DNA of 64,000 bases from Austropuccinia psidii (Eukaryota; Basidiomycota; Pucciniomycetes; Pucciniales; Sphaerophragmiaceae). This document shows positions 11,440 through 22,324 of the stretch, one piece after another. The position numbers and the translations under genes were made by a program. Position 1 is the first letter of the stretch, and each line of letters begins with the position of its first letter. The stretch is taken from contig JALGQZ010000009.1 of NCBI GenBank assembly GCA_023105745.1, positions 17,718,564 to 17,782,563 of the forward strand, given 5' to 3'. Under the pieces are notes generated by a model. The model saw only the letters and a program-made list of their open reading frames with translations. It ran no database searches and had not been told where the DNA came from.

Positions 11440-13395
11440 TGTAAGGTTTGACTATGAAACAATAAGTAAAAATTACAAATATCTTAATTATTGTACTCTG
11501 AATGTCCTTATAAATAAATAAAATAATATAACAATGACTATAATAATAAGGAGTAAAAATTATTATATTATTAAACAAAAAATAATAATATAATTCATAT
11601 TTTAAAAAAATAATATAATAAATAAATATATTTATATATAATAATTAATATATTTTAATGCACTTTATTATTGTTACCAACAAATAATGAAGGCGTAAAA
11701 ACTTGTTTTTTATTAATAAAAAACAATTAACACAATAATATTACCAATATTTAAGTTATATATTAATATAAATACTATTTATATTAATTGAACAATTATT
11801 AATAGTAATAATAGAGAGAAATTATTATAATGAGAGAAAATAACCTACGTTTGACACTGAATATGATAATTTTGGATAACGTTACACCAAATAATGTAAT
11901 TAAAACTTATTTAAATTGTATTTACAAATCAAAAGAAGAGAAATCACAAATTTCGTTGATTTTATGTGGAAATGAGATTTTTAAGAGATTTATAGCAAAA
12001 CAGCAGAACACTTGAATTAATAACATCAGAAATGATTATTATAATAAAGATTATCTTTGTTCTTTGATAATATAAGAGATTTATATATAAAGAATAAATA
12101 TCTTACCTTTTGATTTAATTTTTTTAATGTTTTGATGTGTCTTAGGCGAAAATAGAGTAAAAAGAGTTCATTTATAGTAAATACCTCCCTTCTAGAGTTG
12201 AGTAGGCTTCTAGTAGACGTGTACTGATGGTATCCACTAGAAACAATCAGTATTTTAAGGCTTAGTGATGATTACATCATGATTAAACCATCTTATCTCA
12301 TTATTATGCCATTATCTAGAGTTATCACTATAGCTCTAAATTTGATGACATCATAGGCTTTGCAGAAGCCTAAACTTTGTGGATTTTGTTAGTATTAATC
12401 ATAATATAATAGTATTCACCAGTTGTATCACTTTTATAACCGTTAAGCTTAAAACAAGATTACAGTGAGTGATCATAAATGATCAAATTTAAGCTTAAAC
12501 ATTGATCATTAAGAAATCTTAAGGTATATAGGCTACAGATATTCTGAGAATAGATTCTAATATCTTGGCATGTCCCTATCAGGCTTCCAAGAGCATTTCA
12601 TTACATCATCAAAACTCTATCTTTGATGATTTTTATTGTAACTCATCTTTTCTGTCAAAATTTAATGTTTTAAACCTCAAACCATGATTTCAAGGGGTTA
12701 TACCTGGAATATTATAGTAAAGATTACATAATTCCTCACGTATTAACTAGTAGAATCTGACTGTCTAAGTTTGGACCACTTTCACAACAAAGTGGTCAAC
12801 AGCTCCATTGATGTTAATCAATAATCCATTAAATTTTTTAACCCTGTTTATGACTTGTAAAAGAAAGTTCATATCTGTGTTGGTACAGTAATTACATGGT
12901 GACTTTAGGTTTGGTTTATCTCTCTATCTTCTATGTTTAAAGAGATCTTAGCTAAAAACCATGAATATATGCATCAACCAAAAAAGTGCCTATATTCAGC
13001 TTAATTCCTTAAGTATTGACTTTAGAGAGTAGCTTTATAATTTTTTATGTGTGGTTATTTATGGAGAACCTAATGGTAAAGTTTATCTCACATGTTGTTT
13101 CATTGGTTTCTGAGCTAAATAAGGTTTTATACCTTTTTTAAGGTATTATTACTTATTCTTCAGTAATTATTTACTTTTCAGATATGCCATAAAAATGACA
13201 TATGTGTATTCTACCATGAGTAATCTAATGGTGTAATTTCTTTTAAATTTTCACTCATTAGATTCTGAGTTAATTCAGATTTTGTACTTATTTATGGTAT
13301 TTTACTAGTCTTTGAGATAATTATTCTAAGTATAATTATTACAGAAATTTTGTTGTGACCTTTTTCGATATGTGGTAATATCTCAAAGGCTCACA
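11440..13395 (-). repeat. Element B 5' LTR
   Basis: This is the 5' LTR in element orientation (TGTGAGCC ... CCTTACA). Immediately inside it (plus-strand 11420-11438) is the primer-binding region, read on the minus strand as TTTGGGGGCCTGGCCGTGA, almost the same as in element C. A TATA-like box (ATTTATAG on plus) lies at about 12170-12177. A possible splice donor GGACATTCAGA|GTAC lies 57 nt from the LTR end (11497/11496). Confidence 0.9.
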
Positions 13396-14064
13396 TAAAG
13401 CATATCAAGAGGGATTTTTTATTTGGCTGGCATGATTCAAATCATCAATGACTGTTTTTCCTCATGTAAGAAATGTTCAAGAAACAAGAACATCCATCAT
13501 AAGAATTTTGGATTAATCAAGCCTCTTCAAATTTCATCTGGTCCTTGGAGCCCCTTATCAATGGACTTTATCACTCAAGTTCCACTGTCCAACAGCTTTG
13601 ATTCAATCTTAGTAGCTGTGGACAGATTCTCAAAAATGGCAATATTCATTCCAACTTATTCAGCAATTACTTCCCCAGACTTATCTCAAATTTTCATCAG
13701 TCATGTCTTTTCCAAAGACGGCCTGTCAATAGGTAATGTTAGTGATAGAGGATCTTTATTTGTTTCATCATTCTGGAACCAACTATGTCAGAAGCTCAAG
13801 ATATCAAGACATATTTGAACTGCTTTCCACCCTGAAACAGATGGACAGACAGAAAGGTCAAATCAGATTCTAGATCTTTGGATGTATGTCTGTTACCATC
13901 AACATGACTGGCACATCTTTCTCCCTCTAGCTGAATTTTCCTATAATAATGCAGAATATTCATAAACAAAAAATTACCTTTTTTCACCATTCAAGGAATG
14001 AATCCAAGTTTTGATTCAATTCACCTTTCTAAAGAAACACCTTTTGGAAAGTTATCAACAAAAC
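13396..14064 (+). pseudogene. Element A: integrase catalytic core, broken
   Basis: This continues the integrase that was interrupted at base 2919. It gives IKRDF, then C..C in SSCKKCSRNKNIHHK and the catalytic core with LSMDFITQ, VSDRGSLFVSSFW and, after a stop at about 13816, [14 protein letters not shown], so the D, D and E positions are visible. A further stop lies near 13963 (AEYS then TAA). The piece ends at the AAAAC target duplication where element C is inserted; the C-terminal part resumes at 24168. It is not functional because of stops and a frame change near 13423. Confidence 0.85.
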
Positions 14065-15902
14065 TGTGAGCCTTAGAGGTAATTTCATATACCCAAAAGA
14101 CCACAAATATAAAAAATAACATATTAATATAAATAAAATAAATTTATTTATATTGTTAAAATAAAAATAAAAAATATAAATATAAAATTATATTAAAAAT
14201 AAAAAATTAATTATAATTTAAAAATAAAATTACTTTAAATTTTGTAAATATAAAATTACATTTATACTTGAAAAATTTAAGTAAAAATGAAATTTTAACA
14301 AAATTGTGAAAAAATAAATAAATTTGGAAAAAAGTTAAATAAAATTTATTATAACTTTTTATCCAATAAATAAACATATAAATTTTATTTCACCATTGGA
14401 TTCCTCATAAAAAATCAGGTGGGGTCACCTCTGAGTGAAATTTTTGTAACTCAACTCTAAATAAGCTTAAATTAAGTTTTTAGTATTTTCAATACAAAAG
14501 TTGAAAATCCTCAAAACCTTAATTTAATTCACACCACATGTGGTGTTAACCATCAATTTTTGTGTTAAAATTGAGGTGTTGTGTTTAGTTTAGAAGTTAT
14601 GAGGAATTAAAGTATTTTCAATTGAATTCACTTGAAATGTCAAAATGTGCGCGTGTATTACATAAGTGAACTTTGATTTACATATGAGGTGTCAATTATT
14701 ACTGTATTGTACTGTACAATTGAATTGAATTACATGTGTAAATTATAAGTATAATACATGATGAGGAATTAAAGGAAAAATAAATTGGAAAGATTAAATT
14801 TGGGGGGGAAAAGGAACTCCAGCTCTAAGGGGGAGCTAGACCCCCAAAATCCTTGCTGACAGGCGTGGGATGTCAAAATTCACGCAAAAGTTCATCACTT
14901 TTGGCCTGGAATTGAGTTACAGGGTCTGTGGACTCAATTGATGATGAGGTTTTGATACCAACTGGGGTAGTTTTAGCTGTTGCCAAGAGGGTAAAACTAC
15001 CCTTAAGATAAAACAATCATAATAAAAACAGTTTTAACTGGTTTCTACGCCTCTGACACACATTCTGACGTGTTTTGAAGGCTCTAGGCCTGGTATTGCT
15101 ATAGTAATGGCTGATTTAAGGGTCTAAAATGGCTAAAAATGGCTAAAAATGGCTTAAACCAGCCCTTTTTGGTCTAAACCAGGGTTCAATGATGCCATAA
15201 TTGGCTTTTCTGTTGTCAGACTGTTTTTCACGACTGACAAGAGTAAATTTTACTTTTGGAGTAAGAGAATTGATGGCTATAAAAGAATGTCTTCTTTGCC
15301 CCACTTTTCTCTTCATGTTAGAATCTTTTCCTTTTATTAATTAGTTTAAAACTGTTAAACCAATCAATAAAAGATTCCAACCACCCTTTTTAAATCATTT
15401 TAATCCTTTTAACCACGTGAAAAAATCATTATAATCATTGTTTGTAACTCTTATAATCATTTTTACCCCTGAACCACCCCAAAAGTGAATTAAAGCATCT
15501 TTCATCACTGTAAACTTTGTCACTTTGTTTCCAAATTCACTCTGGTCACTTTTGGGCGTGTTTTTTCTTTAATATTCTTTTTAAAGACTTTGTTCTTTAA
15601 TTAATTGCTTGCAGTTCTTTGCTCAATTAATTCCAATTGAAATTGCTCTTGAAGAAATTTCTTTTGTAGCCTTAAAATATCTCTTGTAGAGTATTTTTTG
15701 GATAAATCTTTATTGTTGGTAAAACAATAAATTTTTATAATATTATTGTTTTATACTAATAAAGTTATAAACAATAAAATTGGCGTGTTTTCTCTTAAAA
15801 ATAATATTTCATACTATTTTTAATTGATTTTTACCTTATACAAATTTTGAGGACAGGAAAAGTACTTGATTTTTAATCAAAGTTTCATATCCACACCTTA
15901 CA
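14065..15902 (+). repeat. Element C 5' LTR
   Basis: The LTR runs TGTGAGCC ... CCTTACA. It shares with the 3' LTR a short triplicated AAAATGGCT motif near 15126-15155. A TATA box (TATAAAA, 15278-15284) predicts transcription start about 30 bases further on. A conserved GGACAGGAAAA|GTAC lies 41 nt from the LTR end (15861/15862) and is a candidate splice donor. Confidence 0.95.
15278..15284 (+). promoter_or_regulatory. TATA box of element C LTR promoter
   Basis: TATAAAA is preceded by GATGGC, and the same box is kept at 23538-23544 in the 3' LTR and at 51412-51418 in the solo LTR. Retention across the diverged solo LTR supports function as the core promoter. Start about 15305-15315 is inferred from spacing. 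Confidence 0.6.
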
Positions 15903-15904
15903 TT

Positions 15905-15921
15905 TGGGGGCCCAGCCGTGA
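15905..15921 (+). other. Primer-binding-site candidate of element C
   Basis: TGGGGGCCCAGCCGTGA starts two bases after the LTR end, and elements of the same lineage keep it (B: TGGGGGCCTGGCCGTGA; the fragment near 59890 has a weaker version). Starting in TGG fits pairing to a tRNA 3' CCA end. I could not assign the tRNA, and self-priming as in some Tf1-like elements is not excluded. Confidence 0.6.
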
Positions 15922-16128
15922 TATTTTACCTGTGACATATTTTTTACTCTTTTTAAATCTTTTTTTCTTATATTGAAAAATTTAAAAACATATAAAAAAT
16001 ACTTATAATCCAAAAAAATCCTTAAAAAATAATTTTTTTCATATTATAAGTGAGGCTTATATTTTTATTTCTTTTTTGAAATAACCCTTTTTTTTTACTT
16101 AATTAATTGGCTTTTTCATTAATTTTAG

Positions 16129-17040
16129 TGTCTGACAACGTGGTAAGACAAGAAAACATTGAAACAGCCTCAACAGTAACCAGCATTATCCCTGCCAGTA
16201 CTGTTAATTCTGATCATAATAGTACTGTTATTGTGACTCAAAATAATCAACCTGAACCAATATCTTCTGAATTAATTAACTTGGATATAAGTAATACACT
16301 TCAGAAAGCCAAAAATTTGGCCAATAGTAAGTTTTTGACGTAAAAATACTATTTTAAGCCTTTTTTAACCATAATTATGCCTTCAACCAGGTCAGGAGCC
16401 ACCTACAACCCCTCAAGCAGCTCCCAAAAAGGTAATAGACGTGATTATGGCAGAGGCCAACCAGGTACAGAAGGAAAAGGGTCAGTTGATGACTTCCAAA
16501 CAACTAAAATGGGTCATTCTGAAGCTGATAATACCATTTTACCTTCAAAAAGAGCTGACACCGCCACAACAAGCCTCTGTGGACATATACAAAGCCAGCC
16601 ACAGTGCATACAACAATGCACTCCAATTCAAGGAGTACCAGATCCTTGCAGACCTGTGGAAGAATTGCATGAATTCTTACCTGACAGTAAGAAAATTCTT
16701 GGGCCATCCCAACACTTGCAAATTGCTCAATGGATGGCATCCATTGATGGAGAAGAAAAACATGATGCTTTTGACACTAGAATGGAGGAAAAACAACCCT
16801 CCACCAGCCAAACCAGTGCCAAAAACAGCCCCAGTGGCCAGCAGCAGCAATTTCAACGTGAAAAAGCAGCCACAACCTCCAAACAAGGGCAAAGGGAAGG
16901 CACCAGCCCCAAAACCTTACAGCCAGGGCTACAGAATCCCAAAGATTCAGCAGGATGCCATGGAAAATGTATTTCAGATGGCCAGAACCATGATGGAATT
17001 ACAGAAGAAGGAGGAAGCCAGATTAAGGTTCCAGAAATGA
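16129..17040 (+). CDS. Element C gag ORF1, two coding exons with a 64-nt intron
   Basis: This first Gag-type protein has no function recognised beyond its position. Exon 16129-16326 is open with no ATG and has an upstream AG at 16127-16128. A GTAAGT donor at 16327 and a CCAG acceptor at 16388-16390 define a 64-nt intron, typical fungal size. Joining in phase 1 leads from LANS into [13 protein letters not shown] and the frame that stays open to TGA at 17038-17040. Unspliced, the upstream frame ends at TAA 16341-16343. The second exon holds a proline/lysine-rich middle and a conserved helix [22 protein letters not shown]. Conservation of that helix and of the 3' splice site in element B supports this frame over the overlapping open frame from 16377. 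The start probably needs splicing (see findings). Confidence 0.65.
16327..16390 (+). other. Predicted intron in element C gag ORF1
   Basis: The donor is GTAAGT, with a branch-like TTTTAACC at about 16363-16370 and the acceptor TTCAACCAG at 16390; length 64 nt. Element B has an intron in the same place and phase (10797-10712, 86 nt), and the fragment near 59196 keeps CTCCAACCAG. Removing it joins two open frames exactly. Confidence 0.65.
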
Positions 17041-20000
17041 TTTCTGACATATTTGATTCCATCCCAGAGTTGTATAATGCTATAAATGACGTGAAAAAAC
17101 ATCTTTCTGATAAAAATGACACCATTTGTAACAACATTAAAACAAACAACCTGAGTCTGTGCCAAATTAATGAAACACTTATGTGTTTTGAAAAAGTTTT
17201 AAGAACAATTAAACATTCTAATAATGACAATTCTTCTAACATTAAGATAAATGAACAATCTGCCATTATTAAAGAATTAACAGATAAATATTCTAAACTC
17301 AATATTGATGACATGATTGAAACAAGAATTAAACGAGCCATAAATATTATCAAAACAGATAACAAGAAAGTCCTTGATGACATTTCAAATTCATTTACTG
17401 AAGTAAAGACATATACCATTGCCTTGAAAAAGTGTTTTGATGCTTCACAAGAAGAAGTATCAAAATTATCAATGAAATTGAATCAAGTCACTGCTGATAA
17501 TACAAGACAGACAGAGTTATGGCAAGAACTGACACATAAGGAAGACATGTATAAAATTGAAGTAATAAATTTAATACAAAGCTTCCAACATGAATACAGA
17601 AATTCCCAAAGGTGTAGCAACAGTAAAATGAATGACATTGAACAAATACTGAACACCTTACCAAGAATGTCTACACCTCTAAATCAAAATGAGGGCACAA
17701 GAATTCCAAATCCACAAGTATTGGATCCTGATAATTCACAATTAAAAAATGAATTATCCACTTCTTTTCATAACTTGGAACCATCAATGGGCCAAGCACT
17801 CTTGAAAGAAGTTCCAAAACTTAAAGAATGGCCTCACTTCAGTGGTGAAGGAGAGTATGACCATATGGAATTCATTAGAGGTATTGACATGATCAAAGAA
17901 GATTTTGAATTACCAGACAGATTGGTAACAGCCAGGTTTAACACCTTGTTTACCAGATCAGCTCACAGATGGTACATCAAAATAAGACAAGCACATGGAC
18001 ACCAGAGTTGGACTTGGTGGAAAACCCAAATCATCAACAAATGGGCAAATGATGCTTGGAGGTTTAAAGTTGAAACAGCCTTTGAATCTGCCAAATTTAA
18101 TGCTGATAAAGACAAAGCTTTACCATGGTTTTGCCAACAAAAGGACAGATTAACAGCATTATATCCTGACATGTCAGAATTTATTATCCATAGAAAAATT
18201 CTGAGACAATGTGGAGGTGACTTAGAGCATGCTGTCAAAAGCAGGACTACTGAACAATCTTCAGCAGAGGATATTATCAATATACTGGAAGAAGTAACCA
18301 CCAGAACCAAAATTGGTTCTAGTAGGGTGAATCTTAAAACAAGGTTTAATACACCTTGGAAAGATTCTGTGGACAAAAACCCCAAAGAAAATTCTAGTAA
18401 TATTAAATATAAATCTGCAGATACAGTCAGAAAATGCCATATTTGCCAAAGCACCACCCATTTAGCCAATACATGTCCAAAAAGGGGGAAAATCAATGAA
18501 ATTGACATTGAAAAAGAACCAGATGTTGAAAAAGAAAACATAATTGAAGACAATTCAGATGATAAGTCATCCATATTCTCTGAATCTTCAAAAGATATAG
18601 AAAATATCAATGCCACTTTTGACATCATGGAATCTTATTCCCACTTACCACAATTGAGCAATGGTCAAGTTGATTTATCAAAAGTTCAAGATGCACAACT
18701 TATGAAGACAAAACCAAACAGAGGAAAAGGTTATACAGCTGGTAACTCCTGTATAACAGAAGTGGTGATTGACAACAAACCCACCAAACTTTTGCTTGAC
18801 CCAGGAGCCTTCTGCTCTTGTGTTGGAAAATCTTTTCTTAAGACTTGTGTACCAAATTTTGAAGACCAATTGTTACCAATTGATGGTATAAAATTCAACA
18901 GTGCAAGTAACCCAATGAAAGCATTAGGAATCTTTGAGACCAATGTCATATTCCCACACATAAATGGGAATTTAAGGATCACAGTTGAATTTGTTGTTAT
19001 GGAAAATTGCTCTAGTACCCATTTTATATTGGGAAATGACTATTTAATCATGTATGGGATAGATTTACATAATAACAAAGACAGATACTTTACAATTGGA
19101 GACAATAAGCGCCAGAAATTTGCCTTTTTACCCTTTAAAAGACAAATTACAGTAAGCAAAGTATCACCAGTCAACTTAGAGTTAGAGAAATTCAAGTCTG
19201 AACAGTTAAATGAGGCTGAAATAAGCCTTCATCTGACTGATAAGCAAGAAAATGAACTTTCTTCCCTTTTGTATGACCACAGAGGAGCATTTGCTACAGA
19301 CAAAGAACCCCTGGGAGCAATTATTGGTCATGAAGTTGACATCATTCTTAACATTGAGAGACCTTATCCACCACTCTTAAGAAGACCTGCTTATCCAGCA
19401 AGTCCAAAATCAAGAGAAGCTCTAGAAATTCATATCAAAGAACTTCTAGACCTTGGTGTAATAAGAAAAGTAGGCCACAATGAGGAAGTAGAAATAACTA
19501 CACCAGTCATAGTGGCGTGGCATAATGGAAAATCCAGAATGGTTGGGGACTTTAGAGCTCTGAACACTTACACTGTTCCAGACAGATACCCAATACCAAA
19601 AATCCAAATTGCCCTTACTCAAATATCTCAAGCAGTATATATAACCACTATGGATGCCCTTAAAGGATTCCATCAAAATGTAGTAACACCAAGAGCAAGA
19701 AAATACTTGAGAATTATTGTTCATTGTGGAGTGTATGAATACTTAAGGATGCCCTTTGGTATCAAAAATGCACCTTCACACTTCCAAAGAATGATGAATG
19801 AAATCTTCCCTGAAGAACTCTCAGAGGGATGGTTAATCATTTACATTGATGACATTATTATCTGTTCAAAGACTTGGGAGGAGCACATATACAGATTATC
19901 AAGAGTTTTGACAAAAATCCAATCAGTAAACATGAAAATCTCCTTGAAGAAATGTCATTTTGGATTTAAAGAACTTAAGGCACTAGGACATGTTGTATCT

Positions 20001-22301
20001 GGTTTGTCCCTTGGAATTGATAAAAACAAAGTTGCAGCAGTATTGTTAAAACCCATGCCTCAGAATAAGAAGGAAATTCAGTCATTCTTAGGTTTTGCAG
20101 GATATTACAGGCAACACATTAAAGACTTTGCATCCATAGCAAGACCACTTTATAAGTTGTGTGACAAAGACACAGTATTTGAGATGACTGTTGACAGAGT
20201 CAAAGCTTTTGAGTCTCTAAGAGAAGCATTGACCACTGCTCCACTCTTACTGATGCCAGACTTTAAATTGCCTTTCAAACTGTATATTGATGCATCAGGG
20301 GATGGACTAGGTGCTGCACTTCACCAAGTTCAGATCATAAATGACAAACCTGTAGAAGGACCAATATGTTTCATATCCAGGCAAATCAAACCAACTGAAG
20401 CCAGATATGGAGCAAGTCAAATGGAATGTCTATGCCTTGTCTGGGCCTTAGAGAAATTGAACTATTTCTTAGAGGGATGTGTTTTTGAAGTAATAACAGA
20501 TTGTACAGCTGTGAAATCACTTTTGAACATGAAAACACCTAACAGACACATGCTCAGATGGCAAATAGCCATACAAGAATACAGAGGCAATATGACTATT
20601 GTTCATAAGGATGGGAATATTCATAAGAATGCAGATGGACTAAGCAGATGGCCATTACCAAATAACATTGATAATCCTGCTTATGTTCCAGAAGAAGCTT
20701 CACCACAAATTCCAATAGAAGGAATAAGTGTTACAGACTTGAACACCACCTTCTTTGAAGAAGTCAGAAATAGTTACACTCAAGATAAGAATTGTAGCAT
20801 CTTATGCCAATTACTTAACAAAGACTGTAAAGACAACTCTCTAATACATGCCTTGGATGAAGTATGGAGAAAATCTTATAATGAAGGGAGATTTCACCTA
20901 CTGGATGGTATAATTTACCACAGAACCAAGCACACATGTGTCATGACAGTTGTAGACAGGTCATTAATCAATCTTGTACTGAAAGAATGCCATGATAGTC
21001 CCTTTTCAGGACATCTTTCTGAGGACAGAACAAGAGAGAAAGTAAAGACCTGCATATGGTGGCCAATGTGGCAAAAAGATGTTGCAGAATATTGCAAAAC
21101 CTGTGACAGATGCCAAAAGGCAAATAAATCCACTGGCAAAAGACTTGGAAATATGATGAAAATCCAAGAACCAAACAGACCTTGGGAAATTGTCCATATG
21201 GATTGGGTAACTGGCCTACCACCAGGAGGTGACAGGAGCTATAATGCTTGCCTAGTAATTGTGGACAGATTCAGTAAAACTCCAATCTTTTTACCATGTC
21301 ACAAAGATGATACAGCCATGGATACAGCTCTTCTGATATGGAATAGAGTAGTGTCATGGACTGGGATATTTACAAATATCATCAGTGATAGAGATCCCAA
21401 ATTCACTTCAGCTCTATGGACAAATCTTCACCAATTATTTGGCACAAAACTGTCTTTCTCTACAGCCTACCACCCACAAACTGATGGTCTGGCTGAAAGA
21501 ATGATCCAAACCTTAGAGGACATGGTGAGAAGATTTTGTGCATATGGCCTTGAATTCAAAGATTGTGATGGATTTACCCATGATTGGTGTACTCTGTTAC
21601 CAGCACTGGAATTAGCATATAAAACATCAATCCATTCCAGTACCAATCAGACTCCTGCTATTCTAGAAAAAGGATGGAACCCCAAGTTACCCCAAGATTC
21701 CTTGAGGAAAGACTTAATTGAAATACATCCCACAGCTGCTAGCTTCAAAGGAATGCTAGACAAAGCTAGAAAGCATGCAGTGAGATGCATGGAGGACTCT
21801 TTTGCATATGCTAAAGACAAATGGGATAAATCTCATGCAACTCCAGATTTCAAAGTGGGGGACCTAGTTCTTGTATCCACCACTAACTTCAATAACATCA
21901 AAGGATGTAAAAAGTTAAAAGACTCCTTTGCAGGACCTTTTGTGATTAAGGCCCTCCATGGAGAAAATGCTGTTGAAGTAGAGTTATCTGAAGAACTTAG
22001 CAATAAGCACCCTACATTTCCAGTAAGCTTGATAAAGCCATACAAATCTAGTGATGCTGAGAAATTTCCCTTGAGGAATAAGATTCCCCAAGTTATACCT
22101 CCTATTGAGACATCTGGTACTAAGAAAATAACCAAAGTTCTTAAAGAAAGGAAATTAAGAACCAAGAAAGTAAGGGAATACCTTGTTAGGTACAGTGACC
22201 CAACTTGTGAAGATGAATGGTTAGAAGAGAAAGATATACCAGAAGCCACCAAACTCCTGAGGAGATTCAGACACACTAGAAACACCAATATTACAAAGTA
22301 A
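17037..22301 (+). CDS. Element C gag ORF2-pol polyprotein (capsid, zinc knuckle, protease, RT, RNase H, integrase, chromodomain)
   Basis: This is a polyprotein of 1754 residues if it starts at ATG 17037, which overlaps the ORF1 stop as ATGA. Residues 1-250 are coiled-coil-rich. Capsid follows ([28 protein letters not shown]), then a zinc knuckle [14 protein letters not shown] at 467-480 and the protease loop DPGAFCS at 588 (P instead of T/S). RT has [34 protein letters not shown] and YIDD at 936-939. RNase H has [16 protein letters not shown] and NADGLSRW. Integrase has an HHCC finger ([12 protein letters not shown] .. CKTCDRC) and core residues in VHMDW, SDRDPKF and [12 protein letters not shown]. 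Next is [20 protein letters not shown] (GPY/F-like). A C-terminal chromodomain [20 protein letters not shown] ends near LLRRFRH. All catalytic motifs are present. The open frame extends upstream to 16377, but that part overlaps ORF1 and is not conserved. Confidence 0.92.
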   Translation: MISDIFDSIPELYNAINDVKKHLSDKNDTICNNIKTNNLSLCQINETLMCFEKVLRTIKHSNNDNSSNIKINEQSAIIKELTDKYSKLNIDDMIETRIKRAINIIKTDNKKVLDDISNSFTEVKTYTIALKKCFDASQEEVSKLSMKLNQVTADNTRQTELWQELTHKEDMYKIEVINLIQSFQHEYRNSQRCSNSKMNDIEQILNTLPRMSTPLNQNEGTRIPNPQVLDPDNSQLKNELSTSFHNLEPSMGQALLKEVPKLKEWPHFSGEGEYDHMEFIRGIDMIKEDFELPDRLVTARFNTLFTRSAHRWYIKIRQAHGHQSWTWWKTQIINKWANDAWRFKVETAFESAKFNADKDKALPWFCQQKDRLTALYPDMSEFIIHRKILRQCGGDLEHAVKSRTTEQSSAEDIINILEEVTTRTKIGSSRVNLKTRFNTPWKDSVDKNPKENSSNIKYKSADTVRKCHICQSTTHLANTCPKRGKINEIDIEKEPDVEKENIIEDNSDDKSSIFSESSKDIENINATFDIMESYSHLPQLSNGQVDLSKVQDAQLMKTKPNRGKGYTAGNSCITEVVIDNKPTKLLLDPGAFCSCVGKSFLKTCVPNFEDQLLPIDGIKFNSASNPMKALGIFETNVIFPHINGNLRITVEFVVMENCSSTHFILGNDYLIMYGIDLHNNKDRYFTIGDNKRQKFAFLPFKRQITVSKVSPVNLELEKFKSEQLNEAEISLHLTDKQENELSSLLYDHRGAFATDKEPLGAIIGHEVDIILNIERPYPPLLRRPAYPASPKSREALEIHIKELLDLGVIRKVGHNEEVEITTPVIVAWHNGKSRMVGDFRALNTYTVPDRYPIPKIQIALTQISQAVYITTMDALKGFHQNVVTPRARKYLRIIVHCGVYEYLRMPFGIKNAPSHFQRMMNEIFPEELSEGWLIIYIDDIIICSKTWEEHIYRLSRVLTKIQSVNMKISLKKCHFGFKELKALGHVVSGLSLGIDKNKVAAVLLKPMPQNKKEIQSFLGFAGYYRQHIKDFASIARPLYKLCDKDTVFEMTVDRVKAFESLREALTTAPLLLMPDFKLPFKLYIDASGDGLGAALHQVQIINDKPVEGPICFISRQIKPTEARYGASQMECLCLVWALEKLNYFLEGCVFEVITDCTAVKSLLNMKTPNRHMLRWQIAIQEYRGNMTIVHKDGNIHKNADGLSRWPLPNNIDNPAYVPEEASPQIPIEGISVTDLNTTFFEEVRNSYTQDKNCSILCQLLNKDCKDNSLIHALDEVWRKSYNEGRFHLLDGIIYHRTKHTCVMTVVDRSLINLVLKECHDSPFSGHLSEDRTREKVKTCIWWPMWQKDVAEYCKTCDRCQKANKSTGKRLGNMMKIQEPNRPWEIVHMDWVTGLPPGGDRSYNACLVIVDRFSKTPIFLPCHKDDTAMDTALLIWNRVVSWTGIFTNIISDRDPKFTSALWTNLHQLFGTKLSFSTAYHPQTDGLAERMIQTLEDMVRRFCAYGLEFKDCDGFTHDWCTLLPALELAYKTSIHSSTNQTPAILEKGWNPKLPQDSLRKDLIEIHPTAASFKGMLDKARKHAVRCMEDSFAYAKDKWDKSHATPDFKVGDLVLVSTTNFNNIKGCKKLKDSFAGPFVIKALHGENAVEVELSEELSNKHPTFPVSLIKPYKSSDAEKFPLRNKIPQVIPPIETSGTKKITKVLKERKLRTKKVREYLVRYSDPTCEDEWLEEKDIPEATKLLRRFRHTRNTNITK

Positions 22302-22312
22302 TATTCTTTTTT

Positions 22313-22324
22313 AGGGGGAGGGAA
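22313..22324 (+). other. Polypurine tract of element C
   Basis: AGGGGGAGGGAA lies directly before the 3' LTR and 11 bases after the ORF2 stop. This is the expected plus-strand primer. Confidence 0.8.

Larger units (their letters stand above)
2920..13395 (-). mobile_element. Element B: decayed chromodomain Ty3/Gypsy LTR retrotransposon inserted in element A
   Basis: This is a full-length but mutated LTR retrotransposon on the minus strand. Related LTRs lie at 2920-4881 and 11440-13395. Between them, read on the minus strand, are spliced gag leader exons, gag, protease, RT, RNase H, integrase and chromodomain in that order. It splits element A integrase: codons before 2920 and after about 13400 join as one integrase zinc-finger region. 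The five bases before the left LTR (TCAAG) and after the right LTR (TAAAG) differ at one position, consistent with an old target duplication. Its proteins match element C closely along their length, so B and C are one lineage; B carries stops and frameshifts in almost every domain. Confidence 0.9.

Noticed and set aside
13796..13990. Minus-strand frame in element A integrase
   Set aside because: It is a shadow of the plus-strand integrase core motifs.
16377..17036. N-terminal 220 codons of the long open frame that continues into element C gag ORF2
   Set aside because: It overlaps gag ORF1 in another frame, and ORF1 is the frame conserved in element B. The extra residues have biased, non-Gag-like composition, and the 16377 ATG falls inside the predicted intron.
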